A DNA stretch of 64,000 nt from CAZNSX01 sp964575845 (lineage in GTDB: Bacteria > UBA8248 > CAZNSX01): assembly GCA_964575845.1 (NCBI GenBank), contig CAZNSX010000002.1, forward strand, positions 62,001 to 126,000. Reading direction: 5' to 3'. Shown one piece after another: positions 32,733 through 41,158 of this stretch (its first letter is position 1; each line of letters begins with the position of its first letter). The position numbers and the translations under genes are program-made. The notes below the pieces were generated by a model. It searched no databases and was not told the DNA's origin. It saw only the letters and a list, made by a program, of their open reading frames with translations.

Positions 32733-33629
32733 TTAAGTTCTGGGCTTCTTGAAGCCCAAGACCTTCCGGGCCTCGTTCGGCTTGGCAATCGGGCGGCCGA
32801 CTGCTTCGGCTATCTCCACTATCTTCTCGACACACTGGGCGTTGCTCTTGGCGAGCTCGTCACTCCTCCCGTAGAGGTAAACCATGTCCTCCAGGCCAAT
32901 CCTCACGTGCCCCCCCATGATGATAGCCAGGGTGTACATGTCGAGGGAGGGCCTTCCGGCCACAGAAAGCATCCACTTGGCACCTTGGGGGAGACGCTCC
33001 ACCAGGTTGACGAGGTTAGCCGGCGTGCCGTATGTCGAGCCCGGAAGGTGCAGCACGACATTGTAGTAGAGGGGCTCCTCCAGAAGCCCCGGCTTTATGA
33101 GAAGCATATCCGCACAGGCCAGGTGGCTCAGGTCATGGACGGCAAGCTCCGGTTTGACCCCTCGCTCCTGCATGTACTTGGCCGCAAACTGCACGTCCGC
33201 CGGCCGTGGGCGGGCCACCAGGATCTTCCCCACGATCATGGGACCGGGCTGGAGGGGACTCGTCTCAACCTCTGGGATATCCAGGGGTGCGAGCTTCTCC
33301 TCCTCGGTCTCCCCAAGGATGGCGGGAATATCGAAGATGATGTCCGGGCATTGGGCCTTGATCTCGTCCAGAACCCGGCGGAAGATCTTGGGGTCATTGG
33401 TGGGTTTTCCATCCTCATCCCGCATGTGCAGGTGCACGGCTCCGGCGCCCGCCTTGTATGAGTCTATGGTTTCCCGCGTTATCTCCTTTGGGGTCATGGG
33501 AAGGTGGGGCGACTGCTTTCGGGAAATCGCCAGGCCCGTGGGTGCCACCTTGATGAGCAAGGGTTCCCAGGGAGGAAGCTGCGGCTCATTTATGAGGTCT
33601 ATAACGTCATCGTGCTCCACTCTGGCCAT
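32733..33629 (-). CDS. BKACE-family enzyme (beta-keto acid cleavage)
   Basis: 298 residues. The family (DUF849, 3-keto-5-aminohexanoate cleavage enzyme and relatives) splits a beta-keto acid and acetyl-CoA into an acyl-CoA and acetoacetate, with a zinc ion. VHLHMRDEDGKPTND gives the HxH zinc ligands near residue 70, and a later His-Glu pair sits in GGHVRIGLEDMVYL; GAGAVHLHMRD is the hallmark. AAGGAGG lies seven bases before the ATG. It is 18 bases downstream of the cyclase-family gene and co-transcribed with it. The exact keto acid is not readable from sequence. Confidence 0.9.
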   Translation of the reverse strand: MARVEHDDVIDLINEPQLPPWEPLLIKVAPTGLAISRKQSPHLPMTPKEITRETIDSYKAGAGAVHLHMRDEDGKPTNDPKIFRRVLDEIKAQCPDIIFDIPAILGETEEEKLAPLDIPEVETSPLQPGPMIVGKILVARPRPADVQFAAKYMQERGVKPELAVHDLSHLACADMLLIKPGLLEEPLYYNVVLHLPGSTYGTPANLVNLVERLPQGAKWMLSVAGRPSLDMYTLAIIMGGHVRIGLEDMVYLYGRSDELAKSNAQCVEKIVEIAEAVGRPIAKPNEARKVLGFKKPRT

Positions 33630-33647
33630 GGTTTCCTCCTTCGGTTG

Positions 33648-34409
33648 CTAGTCTTCTATTATGGCGACGGCTCGCGTCCACCCGGCGCTGGCCCGGGGGA
33701 TGAGCACGGGGAAGACGGCCACCTTAAAGCCGTGGTCCACGGGGATCTTATCCAGATTTCCCAGGCTCTCCACGTGGCAGTACTCCTTCTTCCGGCCCGT
33801 GAAGTGGCCGGGCCAGAGGGCCGCCTTATCGCCCTTGAGGTAATCCCTCCCCATGGAGGCAAAGGAGCGGTCATAGCCGTAGCCGTCGGTGCCGATGACC
33901 TTCACGCCCCGCTCCAGAAGGTACATGGTCGCCTCCTCAGACATCCCCGGGTGGGCCTTGTCGTAGCTTGGGTCTTCAAGATATTTATCCGCGTCCGTCC
34001 AGATGAGGGGGATGTCAAAGGGCTTGACCGTATAGTTTATTTTCTTGAGCGCGGCCTCGATGTCAGAGTCCGTTATGTTGGTCTCCGGCTCCTTGTGCCT
34101 GAGGTCGAGCCTGACCCCGTCTCCAAAGCACCACTCGAGGGGCACGTGGTCTATCGTCTTGGATGGTTTCCCCTCGGAGGTGGGCCCGAAGTGCCAGGGC
34201 GCGTCAAAGTGGGTTCCAGCATGGGTTATCCCGTGGAAGGTCTCCCAGGCAAGGGCAACCCCGTCGGGAAAAGCATCCGGCTTGATGCCAAGCGGCTTTC
34301 CCAGGGTGCGGGCCCCCTCCCGGTGAGTCCAGAAGTGGATCTCGGGGGGGAAACCCTCGAAAGAGAAATTTTCGATGGGGACACTCAGGTCGATGATGCG
34401 GCGCGCCAT
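33648..34409 (-). CDS. Cyclase-family hydrolase (kynurenine formamidase-like)
   Basis: 253 residues. The family motif HxGTHxDxPxHF is seen as THAGTHFDAPWHF in about residues 65-77. DLSVPIENFSFEGFPPEIHFW at the start and GTDGYGYDRSF in the second half fit cyclase/kynurenine formamidase or cyclic-imide/amide hydrolases with two metals. GGGAGG lies upstream of the ATG. It is the first gene of a minus-strand unit with the BKACE enzyme, suggesting an amide or lactone is opened and then cleaved. Divergent from the GntR gene at 34957. Confidence 0.88.
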   Translation of the reverse strand: MARRIIDLSVPIENFSFEGFPPEIHFWTHREGARTLGKPLGIKPDAFPDGVALAWETFHGITHAGTHFDAPWHFGPTSEGKPSKTIDHVPLEWCFGDGVRLDLRHKEPETNITDSDIEAALKKINYTVKPFDIPLIWTDADKYLEDPSYDKAHPGMSEEATMYLLERGVKVIGTDGYGYDRSFASMGRDYLKGDKAALWPGHFTGRKKEYCHVESLGNLDKIPVDHGFKVAVFPVLIPRASAGWTRAVAIIED

Positions 34410-34956
34410 GCCGTATTCCTCCCTTAAGGCTGGAGAAGGTCAGGCCGCTCTCAAATCCTGCGGCGGAAAAAGAGAAGTCCCTGAAGGGCTTTAAGCGCTC
34501 CTAATACTAACCGAAGCGGGCTCCCTCTAGCCACAGGATTTTGGGCCAATGTCTTCGGATGCCTTTGCGCTATCCTCTGAACGCTGACCATTCGTGAGAC
34601 ATGCTAAGGCTTAGCCCTGGAATTTCCGCATCCCGAAGCCTACCTATCATTTCATTGCCACGCACCGCTGAAGGGATGAATTGCCGTAATTGCTCAGGGA
34701 TTATGAGGGGATGTGAAATCTCTCTATCTCCCGTTCTTTGAGAAGGGAGGCCCTTTGGACGGGGAGCTTCACCTATTTGCTCTTGACAGGATTGGCCAGG
34801 AGGAATATATTAAAAACAAAAGTCTGATTCTTAATCTCACATAAAAAATAAAGAATACTATATTCATTCCTCGCACCGTAAGACCTGCGCTGAGTGATTC
34901 CTAGGGCAAGGGAAGCATAGTAATTTAGTTCATTCTTATTCGCTATCATACTCTAA
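34410..34956. promoter_or_regulatory. Divergent intergenic region with a strong promoter for the GntR gene
   Basis: 547 bases with no ORF of note, AT-richer toward the right. TTGACA at 34783-34788, a 17-base spacer and TATATT at 34806-34811 form a near-consensus promoter, giving a 140-base leader before the GntR ATG at 34957. The minus-strand cyclase promoter must be in the left part but is not obvious. No perfect GntR operator like the one at 23619 was seen. Confidence 0.5.
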
Positions 34957-35649
34957 ATGGCCAGGAATTTCCCTTCCAGAATTCTGCACCCAAACCTCAG
35001 CGAAAAGATTCATCAATTAATCAGGCAGAGCATTCTCGAACAAAAATTTTCCTTCGGCGACCGGATAATTGCTGACGAGCTCGCCAGGGAGTTTGGGGTG
35101 AGCAAGACTCCGGTCCGTGAAGCCCTCAGACAGCTTAAACAGGAAGGATTGATCGATTACATCCCCAGGCGTGGTGCCTTCATCAAGTCACCCTCCCAAA
35201 AGGAAATCTTTGAAAATCTATTGCTGAGGGAAGTCCTCGAGGGGCTGGCCGCCAGGTTGGCTGCGGAGAACCTCAAGGGGGAAGACAGAGGATTTGTCGG
35301 TCGATTAAGGACCCTTTTCGTTCCTTTCAAGAAAGGTCCCATTGAAGCCAAGCGATACATAAGAGCCGAAAGCCGTTTCCATGACTTAATAGCTGAGGCC
35401 AGTAGATGTAGCAGGCTTATCGAATCCCTCAAGAATCTTGAAGAATTCATATTCTGGATAAGGAAGGTGATACTTCCCTATCGTTTGAGCGAGTCACTGC
35501 GAGATCATCTGGCTATTATTGACGCCATCGAACAGGGTGATGGCCATTTAGCCGAGAGTTTGATGCGAGCACATCTACGGAAGATCCGCGAGAGCGAAGT
35601 ACTGAATCAAACCCTACAATCTATGAGGAGGGATTTGTCTATGGAGTGA
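34957..35649 (+). CDS. GntR-family transcriptional regulator with FCD domain
   Basis: 230 residues. The winged HTH spans about 10-75 with DELAREFGVSKTPVREALRQLKQEGLIDYIPRRGAFI. The FCD-type effector domain has the metal-ligand His in ESRFHDLIAEASR and a second in SESLRDHLAIIDAIEQGDGHLAESLMRAHL. It differs from the other GntR protein in this window, so two separate circuits exist. It may control the divergent cyclase/BKACE unit, the LIV transporter no. 2 operon starting 200 bases downstream, or both. The gene is AT-richer than its neighbours. Confidence 0.9.
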   Translation: MARNFPSRILHPNLSEKIHQLIRQSILEQKFSFGDRIIADELAREFGVSKTPVREALRQLKQEGLIDYIPRRGAFIKSPSQKEIFENLLLREVLEGLAARLAAENLKGEDRGFVGRLRTLFVPFKKGPIEAKRYIRAESRFHDLIAEASRCSRLIESLKNLEEFIFWIRKVILPYRLSESLRDHLAIIDAIEQGDGHLAESLMRAHLRKIRESEVLNQTLQSMRRDLSME

Positions 35650-35846
35650 CCCATGGGAAAGGTGGAGGTCTCGTGAGAGAAGAGGAGTGCTGTCACCCAG
35701 GATAGACTGAGAGAAGGAGTTTTTACTGCGCCGATCATTCAGAGGAGGTGATATATTTTGCGCTCCGCAGGTAGCCATCGAGAAGGGAGACAACGTCAAA
35801 GGGTAGCCTGGTTATCTGCTATCAGGGCCACCCGGAGGAGCGGGTC

Positions 35847-37067
35847 ATGAAAGATCTGAGTCGCAGGAGATTTTTGCAGGGCGCCGGTGCTTTGGGCGGA
35901 TTGGCCATAGTTGGTGGGATACCGACTCTGGCGAGGGGCGAGGACACCATTAAGGTGGGGAGTTGCTTCTCCCTCACGGGCCCATACTCGGTAGAGGCCC
36001 ACGACCAGAAGACCGGCGCAGAGATGGCTGTGGAGGACATCAATAAGGAGGGCGGTGTCCTCGGCAGGAAGGTGGAGCTCCTCGTGCGCGACGATGAGAT
36101 GGACGCCGGTGTGGGCAAGCGGAAACTCCTCGAATTGGCGGAGAAGGAGAAGGTCCATCTGCTCGCCGGGACCATGCCCGCATTCGTCAGTCTCGCCGCC
36201 AGCGAGATGGGTAAGAAGTACAAGATGCTGAACGGGATCGCCTCTACCTACTGCTTCGGAAATAAGAAACAGTTCTCGCGCCACGACTTCAGCGCGAACG
36301 TCACCCCGTACATCCAGGCGAGCACCGGCGCCAGGTGGTCATTCGAGAACCTCGGCAAGCGCTGGCATGTGCTTTACGATAACTACTCGTGGCCGGCCGC
36401 TGTCGCGGCGGCCTACGAGGATGTCGCGAAGAAACTCGGCGCCACCTGGACAGGAACCACGGCCGCCCCGTTCCCGACTACGGACTACACGGCTTTCATC
36501 CCGAGGATCAAGGCGGCCAAGCCCGAAGTACTCTTCATCGTCAATTACGCGGACGACCAGCGGTCCTTTGTCAAGCAGGCCATCGAGTTCGGCTTGAAGA
36601 GGGACATGAACGTATTCCTCACCATAAGCGAGATCACCGTTGCCGAGGGCGTCTCGCCGGGCACGTATGAGGGTATTTACTGCGGGCTCACCTTCTATTG
36701 GGAGGTCAAGGACAAATACCCCAAAGCCAAGCAATTCGTCGAGGCTTTCGAGAAGCTTCGGGGTCGCCCGCCCACTGCTTACGCATCCTCCAGCTACGAG
36801 GTAACCCGGCTGCTCCTGGACGGCATCAACAAGGCCGGCACCCTTGACCCTGATAAGGTCATAAAGACCCTTGAGGGGAGCACCTTCCAGTACACCAAGG
36901 GCCCTCAAATAATCAGGCCCTGCGACCATGCTGCGTTGGGAGAGTTCTTCATCTGCCGCGGTCGGTCCGCGGGACAGATGAAGGGGAAGTGGGACTTCTT
37001 CGAGATGCTCGCGTCAGTTCATGGAAAGGATAACATCCAATCCTGTGGGGAACTGGGGCTCGGTTAA
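35847..37067 (+). CDS. LIV/HAAT ABC transporter periplasmic binding protein (no. 2), Tat-type signal
   Basis: 406 residues. The N-terminus MKDLSRRRFLQGAGALGGLA is a Tat signal (SRRRFLQ), so the protein is exported folded. The mature Peripla_BP_6 domain starts at EDTIKVGSCFSLTGPYSVEAHDQKTGAEMAVEDINKEGGVLGRKVELLVRDDEMD. It is the ligand receptor of the second LIV transporter, whose enzyme partners downstream are a molybdenum hydroxylase set. The gene ends 31 bases before a scaffold gap, so the intergenic spacing to livH is not reliable. The ligand is unknown. Confidence 0.92.
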   Translation: MKDLSRRRFLQGAGALGGLAIVGGIPTLARGEDTIKVGSCFSLTGPYSVEAHDQKTGAEMAVEDINKEGGVLGRKVELLVRDDEMDAGVGKRKLLELAEKEKVHLLAGTMPAFVSLAASEMGKKYKMLNGIASTYCFGNKKQFSRHDFSANVTPYIQASTGARWSFENLGKRWHVLYDNYSWPAAVAAAYEDVAKKLGATWTGTTAAPFPTTDYTAFIPRIKAAKPEVLFIVNYADDQRSFVKQAIEFGLKRDMNVFLTISEITVAEGVSPGTYEGIYCGLTFYWEVKDKYPKAKQFVEAFEKLRGRPPTAYASSSYEVTRLLLDGINKAGTLDPDKVIKTLEGSTFQYTKGPQIIRPCDHAALGEFFICRGRSAGQMKGKWDFFEMLASVHGKDNIQSCGELGLG

Positions 37068-37237
37068 GCGGAAGCAGGGGCGCGGGCGGCTGGAGCCNNN
37101 NNNNNNNGGGGGGTCGGGCTGCGCCGGGGCGGGGGGGGGGGCGGGGCCCCCCCCCCCGCGCCTCAATCCTAATCAGGCAAAAAGGTGGCAGATATCCCCC
37201 TGCGCGGGGATATAGTCTGTCGTCAAGACCCTGAGTC
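37068..37237. other. Scaffold gap of 10 N flanked by G/C homopolymers
   Basis: Positions 37098-37107 are N. To the right come runs of G and C (about 37108-37160) that look like an assembly artefact. The true length between the binding-protein gene and livH is unknown, so a promoter, terminator or small gene could be hidden here. Confidence 0.9.
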
Positions 37238-38128
37238 ATGCTTGACTATCCCTTATCCATATGGTTGATGCAGCTCCTTCTGGGGTTCACTTTCGGCTGC
37301 ATCTTCATCATCCTGGCGCTCGGGCTTTCCATCATCTTCGGGCTGCTGGGCATCGTGAATTTCGCCCATGGCGTGTTCTGCATGGCGGGGGCCTACGCGG
37401 CCTTCCTGACCCTCGGCCTCACTGGTAATTTCTGGGCCTCCTTGATCCTGGCCCCCCTGCTTGTGGGCGGCCTGGGGTATGCGGCGGAGTTGGGGACGCT
37501 CAGGCCTATTTATCGGTCAAAGAATCCCATCTTCGCTGGCGTCCTCACAACCTATGGCCTCTCGTTAATACTTCCCGATATCGTCCGCATGTTATTCGGC
37601 CGCTCGGGAAGGCCCTTCAGGATTCCGGCCATACTGGACGCCACTTACCACTATGGGCTCATGTCTTTCTCGGAGTATCGCATCTTCATAATCGCCATCA
37701 CTGCCGCCATCCTGCCCGCGGTTTGGCTGCTGCTATACCGCACGAACATCGGCATGATCATCCGGGCCGGTGCGACCGATAACCTCATGGTTCAGCTCCT
37801 GGGGATCAAGGTCCATAGGGTTTGGACCTTCACCTTCGCTCTGGGGATCGCCTTGGCTGCCCTGGCCGGCGTCCTCATTGCGCCCATCCGGGGCATTTTC
37901 CCGGAGATGGGAGGCCTCGTCCTCATCGAGTCGTTCATTGTGGTCATTGTCGGTGGCATGGGAAGCTTGAAGGGTGCCATCATCGGCGGGATCATCATAG
38001 GTGAGGCGGTGAGCCTCACCAATCTCATATACGGTCCCATGGCCAATGTGATCATCTATATCGTCATGGCCTTCATCCTGCTCGTGCGTCCCCGCGGGCT
38101 TTTCGGGGAGGAGGGTGTGTTCGAGTGA
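37238..38128 (+). CDS. livH: LIV/HAAT ABC transporter permease, LivH type (no. 2)
   Basis: 296 residues, about eight spans. The LivH signature GLSIIFGLLGIVNFAHGVFCMAGAY is near residue 30, and IGMIIRAGATDNLMVQLLGIK is the coupling loop. FIVVIVGGMGSLKGAIIGGIIIGE follows, and RPRGLFGEEG at the end is typical. It lies just right of the scaffold gap, so its upstream signals are unreliable. It is overlapped by livM by one base. Confidence 0.92.
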   Translation: MLDYPLSIWLMQLLLGFTFGCIFIILALGLSIIFGLLGIVNFAHGVFCMAGAYAAFLTLGLTGNFWASLILAPLLVGGLGYAAELGTLRPIYRSKNPIFAGVLTTYGLSLILPDIVRMLFGRSGRPFRIPAILDATYHYGLMSFSEYRIFIIAITAAILPAVWLLLYRTNIGMIIRAGATDNLMVQLLGIKVHRVWTFTFALGIALAALAGVLIAPIRGIFPEMGGLVLIESFIVVIVGGMGSLKGAIIGGIIIGEAVSLTNLIYGPMANVIIYIVMAFILLVRPRGLFGEEGVFE

Positions 38129-39156
38129 TGATGGTCCAGGCGGCTCGGCGCACCCTATTGGCATCCGCCCTAGGTGGTTGGAGGGTCTTCCTTTTCGGTG
38201 GCGTGCTGCTCGCGTTCCCCTTCATAGCCCCTTATCAGGCTCTGGCCACGCAGATCTTGGTCTATAGCCTTTTCGCCCTCAGCTTCGATGTCTTCCTGGG
38301 CTACACGGGCATGCTATCCCTGGGACACTCCGCCTTCTTCGGCCTAGGGGCCTATAGCACGGGCATGTGGCTCGTCTATGGGGGATGGTCTCTGGAGTTC
38401 AGCTTGGCCATGGCCCTGCCCATAAATTTGCTCGCAGCTTTTCTGATCGGCGCCCTTTGCCTGAGGAAGGGGGGCATTTATTTCGCCATGCTTACCCTCG
38501 CCCTCTCCCAGGTCTTTTATTATGCGGTGATTGAACTGGCTACCATTACAGGGGGGTCGGACGGGCTGTCTGGAATTCCACGTCTTTACCTCAACTATCC
38601 CTGGCGCGTCGACCTCTTCAACCCTCTGGCCCGGTACTACTTCGTTTTGGTAGTTGTGGGGATAGCCTCCTTACTCATAGCCCTCCTGCTGCGCTCGCCG
38701 TTCGGGCATGTTATGCGCGCCGTGCGGGAGAATGAGGAGCGCGCGAGCGCCTGCGGTTACGATGTGGCACGGGTGAAGCTGGTTTCGTTCATGATCTCGG
38801 GCATGTTTTCCGGGCTGGCCGGAGGCCTCTACGTGGTGACCTTTGAGGTATGCCCCATAGAGAACTTCCACTGGTTCCTATCAGGGACAGTCGTTATCAT
38901 CACCGTGCTTGGGGGTTCGGGGGTTTTTCTCGGTCCCTTCGTTGGCGCCGCCGCCTTTCTCTTCCTCAGGGATTTCATCAGCCTTTACAGCGAGTATTGG
39001 GAGTTCATCGTTGGAGCCAGCTTCATCCTGATCATGATCTTTTTGCCCGATGGGATCGTGGGCACACTTCAGCGGCTCCTCGGCGGCCTCCTCCCGGGCT
39101 CGGAGGGGCGCTTTGCCGGTGCAAAGGTCATTAATGTCGACGTTGCTGGAGACTAA
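38128..39156 (+). CDS. livM: LIV/HAAT ABC transporter permease, LivM type (no. 2)
   Basis: 342 residues from the ATG at 38128; a GTG three bases earlier or an ATG three bases later are equally possible. The gene overlaps the livH stop. The LivM motif SFDVFLGYTGMLSLGHSAFFGLGAY and the coupling loop FGHVMRAVRENEERASACGYDVARVKLVSFMISGMFSGLAGG are clear. It overlaps the next ATPase gene by 23 bases, so translation is coupled. The last 20 residues run into the ATPase start region and are not conserved. Confidence 0.92.
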   Translation: MMVQAARRTLLASALGGWRVFLFGGVLLAFPFIAPYQALATQILVYSLFALSFDVFLGYTGMLSLGHSAFFGLGAYSTGMWLVYGGWSLEFSLAMALPINLLAAFLIGALCLRKGGIYFAMLTLALSQVFYYAVIELATITGGSDGLSGIPRLYLNYPWRVDLFNPLARYYFVLVVVGIASLLIALLLRSPFGHVMRAVRENEERASACGYDVARVKLVSFMISGMFSGLAGGLYVVTFEVCPIENFHWFLSGTVVIITVLGGSGVFLGPFVGAAAFLFLRDFISLYSEYWEFIVGASFILIMIFLPDGIVGTLQRLLGGLLPGSEGRFAGAKVINVDVAGD

Positions 39157-39877
39157 GAAGCTCACCAAGGCCTTCGGTGGACTGGTGGCCGTGCGGGATG
39201 TGGATTTCGCCCTCGAGCGGGGGGAGCTGCGTTCGATCATCGGGCCCAATGGGGCCGGCAAGACCACTTTCTTCAACGTCATCGCAGGCGCCCTCCCCCC
39301 CACCAGCGGCCGGGTGATATTCAAGGGGGAGGACATAACCCATCTTCCTCGGCACAAGGTGACGAGGCGGGGGATCAGCCGGTCATATCAGATCACGAAT
39401 CTTTTCCACGGGCTCAACACATTCGAAAACGTGAGGGTGGCGGTCCAGGCCCGATGCACCACCTTCACCTTCTGGGGCGATGGCGGTACCATGGGGGATA
39501 TAAACACCAAGACCGCCGACATCTTGAAGACTCTGCAGCTCTCGGACTGTGCAGCTCTCCCGGCCTCCGCTCTTTCCCACGGTGACCAGCGCTACCTGGA
39601 GATCGCCATCGCCCTGGCCGCAGAGCCGGAACTCCTTCTGCTGGATGAGCCAACCGCGGGCATGAGCCCGGAGGAGACGCAAGATACGATGCGCCTCATC
39701 CGCCAGCTGGCCGAGCGGGTGAGCATCATATTGGTGGAGCATGACATGGATGTGGTCATGGGCATCTCCGACAGGATAACGGTGCTTCACTACGGCGAGG
39801 TTATCGCCGAGGGCACCCCTGAGGAGATCCGGGCCAACGATGAGGTACAGCGCGTCTACTTGGGGGGACGATGCTAG
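39134..39877 (+). CDS. livG: LIV/HAAT ABC transporter ATPase, LivG type (no. 2)
   Basis: 247 residues from the ATG at 39134, inside the end of livM; a longer in-frame start at 39050 reads only through livM. Walker A GPNGAGKTT, the LivG-type insert ISRSYQITNLFHGLNTFENVRVAVQ, signature LSHGDQRYLEIAIALA and Walker B LLLLDEPTAGMSPEE are all present, with the switch His in LVEHDMDVVM. It powers transport together with LivF, whose gene overlaps the end by seven bases. Confidence 0.92.
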   Translation: MSTLLETKKLTKAFGGLVAVRDVDFALERGELRSIIGPNGAGKTTFFNVIAGALPPTSGRVIFKGEDITHLPRHKVTRRGISRSYQITNLFHGLNTFENVRVAVQARCTTFTFWGDGGTMGDINTKTADILKTLQLSDCAALPASALSHGDQRYLEIAIALAAEPELLLLDEPTAGMSPEETQDTMRLIRQLAERVSIILVEHDMDVVMGISDRITVLHYGEVIAEGTPEEIRANDEVQRVYLGGRC

Positions 39878-40575
39878 ACGTTTGCGATATCCATGTCTAC
39901 TATGGCCAGAGCCACGTCCTGCAGGGGGTCTCCTTGCACGTGGAGTCCGGAGAGGCGGTCGCGCTCTTGGGCCGGAATGGGGTGGGCAAGACCACGACCC
40001 TCAAGAGCATCATGGGGGTTCTGACCCCGCGAGGAGGCCGCGTCCGCTTCAAGGAGGAGGACATCACGGGCCTTCCCCCCTACGAGGTGGTTGGCCGGGG
40101 CATCTCCCTCATACCCGAGGACCGCCGGATCTTTCCCACCCTCACCGTTTACGAGAACCTTTGTATGGCAGCCATCGCCGGGAACGAGAAAAAGGGGTAC
40201 GCGGACGTGGTCGAGCGGGCTTGCGATTTATTCCCTCCGCTCAAGGACCGCCTCCACCACAAGGGGAAGGCTCTGAGCGGCGGGGAGCAGCAGATGCTCA
40301 CCATCGCCCGCGGCCTCGGCACGAACCCCCAGCTGCTCCTCATCGACGAGCCCACCGAGGGTCTGATGCCGCGCATGGTGGATCTCATCGCTGAGACCAT
40401 CGTCTCCATCCGCGATAGTGGGGTAGCCATCGTGCTCGTGGAGCAGAACGCCCGGGTAGCCCTCGCCATAACCGAGCGCGTCTATGTGCTGGAGAAGGGA
40501 CAGGTGAAGTACGAGGGCGCCTCCCGGGCGTTGGAGCAAGATGAGGCCCTGAAGAAGTCCCTCCTCGGCGTTTGA
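39871..40575 (+). CDS. livF: LIV/HAAT ABC transporter ATPase, LivF type (no. 2)
   Basis: 234 residues. Walker A GRNGVGKTT, LivF-specific IPEDRRIFPTLTVYENL, signature LSGGEQQMLTIARGLG, Walker B LLIDEPTEGLMP, and switch Gln in LVEQNARVALAI. The Walker B carries a single Leu-Ile before the Asp, a normal variation. It ends the transporter genes. The CoxG-like gene starts 12 bases later, which ties the uptake system to the hydroxylase genes in one transcript. Confidence 0.92.
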   Translation: MLDVCDIHVYYGQSHVLQGVSLHVESGEAVALLGRNGVGKTTTLKSIMGVLTPRGGRVRFKEEDITGLPPYEVVGRGISLIPEDRRIFPTLTVYENLCMAAIAGNEKKGYADVVERACDLFPPLKDRLHHKGKALSGGEQQMLTIARGLGTNPQLLLIDEPTEGLMPRMVDLIAETIVSIRDSGVAIVLVEQNARVALAITERVYVLEKGQVKYEGASRALEQDEALKKSLLGV

Positions 40576-40587
40576 GGGGAGAAGATA

Positions 40588-41046
40588 ATGATACTAGAGG
40601 AGAAGTTCGAATTGGCGGCAACCCCCCAGGCCGTGTGGGACTTCCTCATGGATCCTTCCACCCTGGCGAAGGCGGTGCCGGGCTGCGAGGAGCTGGTCGC
40701 CGAGGATGAGCGGACCTACCACGCAACGGTGCGGGTTAAGATCGGGTTCCTCAAGTTCCGCTTTCGAATGAAGATCGTCCTGACAAAGGTGCAGCCCCCC
40801 TGGGAGCTGGAATCTGTCACCGAGGGAGAGGACCTCGGGTTGGCCGGCAGCTTCAGGGCTACAAATGAAATGTATCTGCGGGAGGTGGCCCCGGGGCGCA
40901 CGGAGCTAACCTACCGTTCCCAAGTTGGCCTGATAGGGCGCCTAGCCACCTTCGGGAACCGCATCCTCCAGGGCAAGGCGCAGCAGCAGGCGAAGGAATT
41001 TATCGAGGCGGTTCGCAAGGGGGTGGAGGCCCCTGTCACTGGATAG
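40588..41046 (+). CDS. coxG: CoxG-like SRPBCC-domain protein
   Basis: 152 residues. The SRPBCC fold shows as LEEKFELAATPQAVWDFLMDPSTLAKAVPGCEELV, then a run of strands ending in YRSQVGLIGRLATFGNRILQGKAQQQAKEFI. CoxG helps place Mo-hydroxylases at the membrane or supports their maturation, and is regularly found next to the large, medium and small subunit genes. Here the order is CoxG-CoxM-CoxS-CoxL. It is 12 bases after livF. The symbol denotes the family, not proof of CO oxidation. Confidence 0.88.
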   Translation: MILEEKFELAATPQAVWDFLMDPSTLAKAVPGCEELVAEDERTYHATVRVKIGFLKFRFRMKIVLTKVQPPWELESVTEGEDLGLAGSFRATNEMYLREVAPGRTELTYRSQVGLIGRLATFGNRILQGKAQQQAKEFIEAVRKGVEAPVTG

Positions 41047-41095
41047 AGGGCCTCTGCATTGAGCAGGGGCCAATTCAAAAGAGGAGGAGGCTGCT

Positions 41096-41158
41096 ATGGG
41101 CACTCGAATTTTGCTCTCCAGTATGCCTCGCGGTCCGGAAGGGGGTGAGGTTCTATGA
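41096..41158 (+). other. 20-codon leader ORF overlapping the CoxM start
   Basis: A short ORF (MGTRILLSSMPRGPEGGEVL) with a very strong AAGAGGAGGAGG site. Its TGA at 41156-41158 overlaps the ATG of the CoxM-like gene at 41155 (ATGA), so ribosomes could pass straight on. Weak own signals at the CoxM gene make coupling plausible. Seen only in sequence. Confidence 0.4.

Noticed and set aside
37108..37160. G/C homopolymer runs as a G-quadruplex or regulatory element
   Set aside because: They directly flank N bases and look like assembly artefacts.
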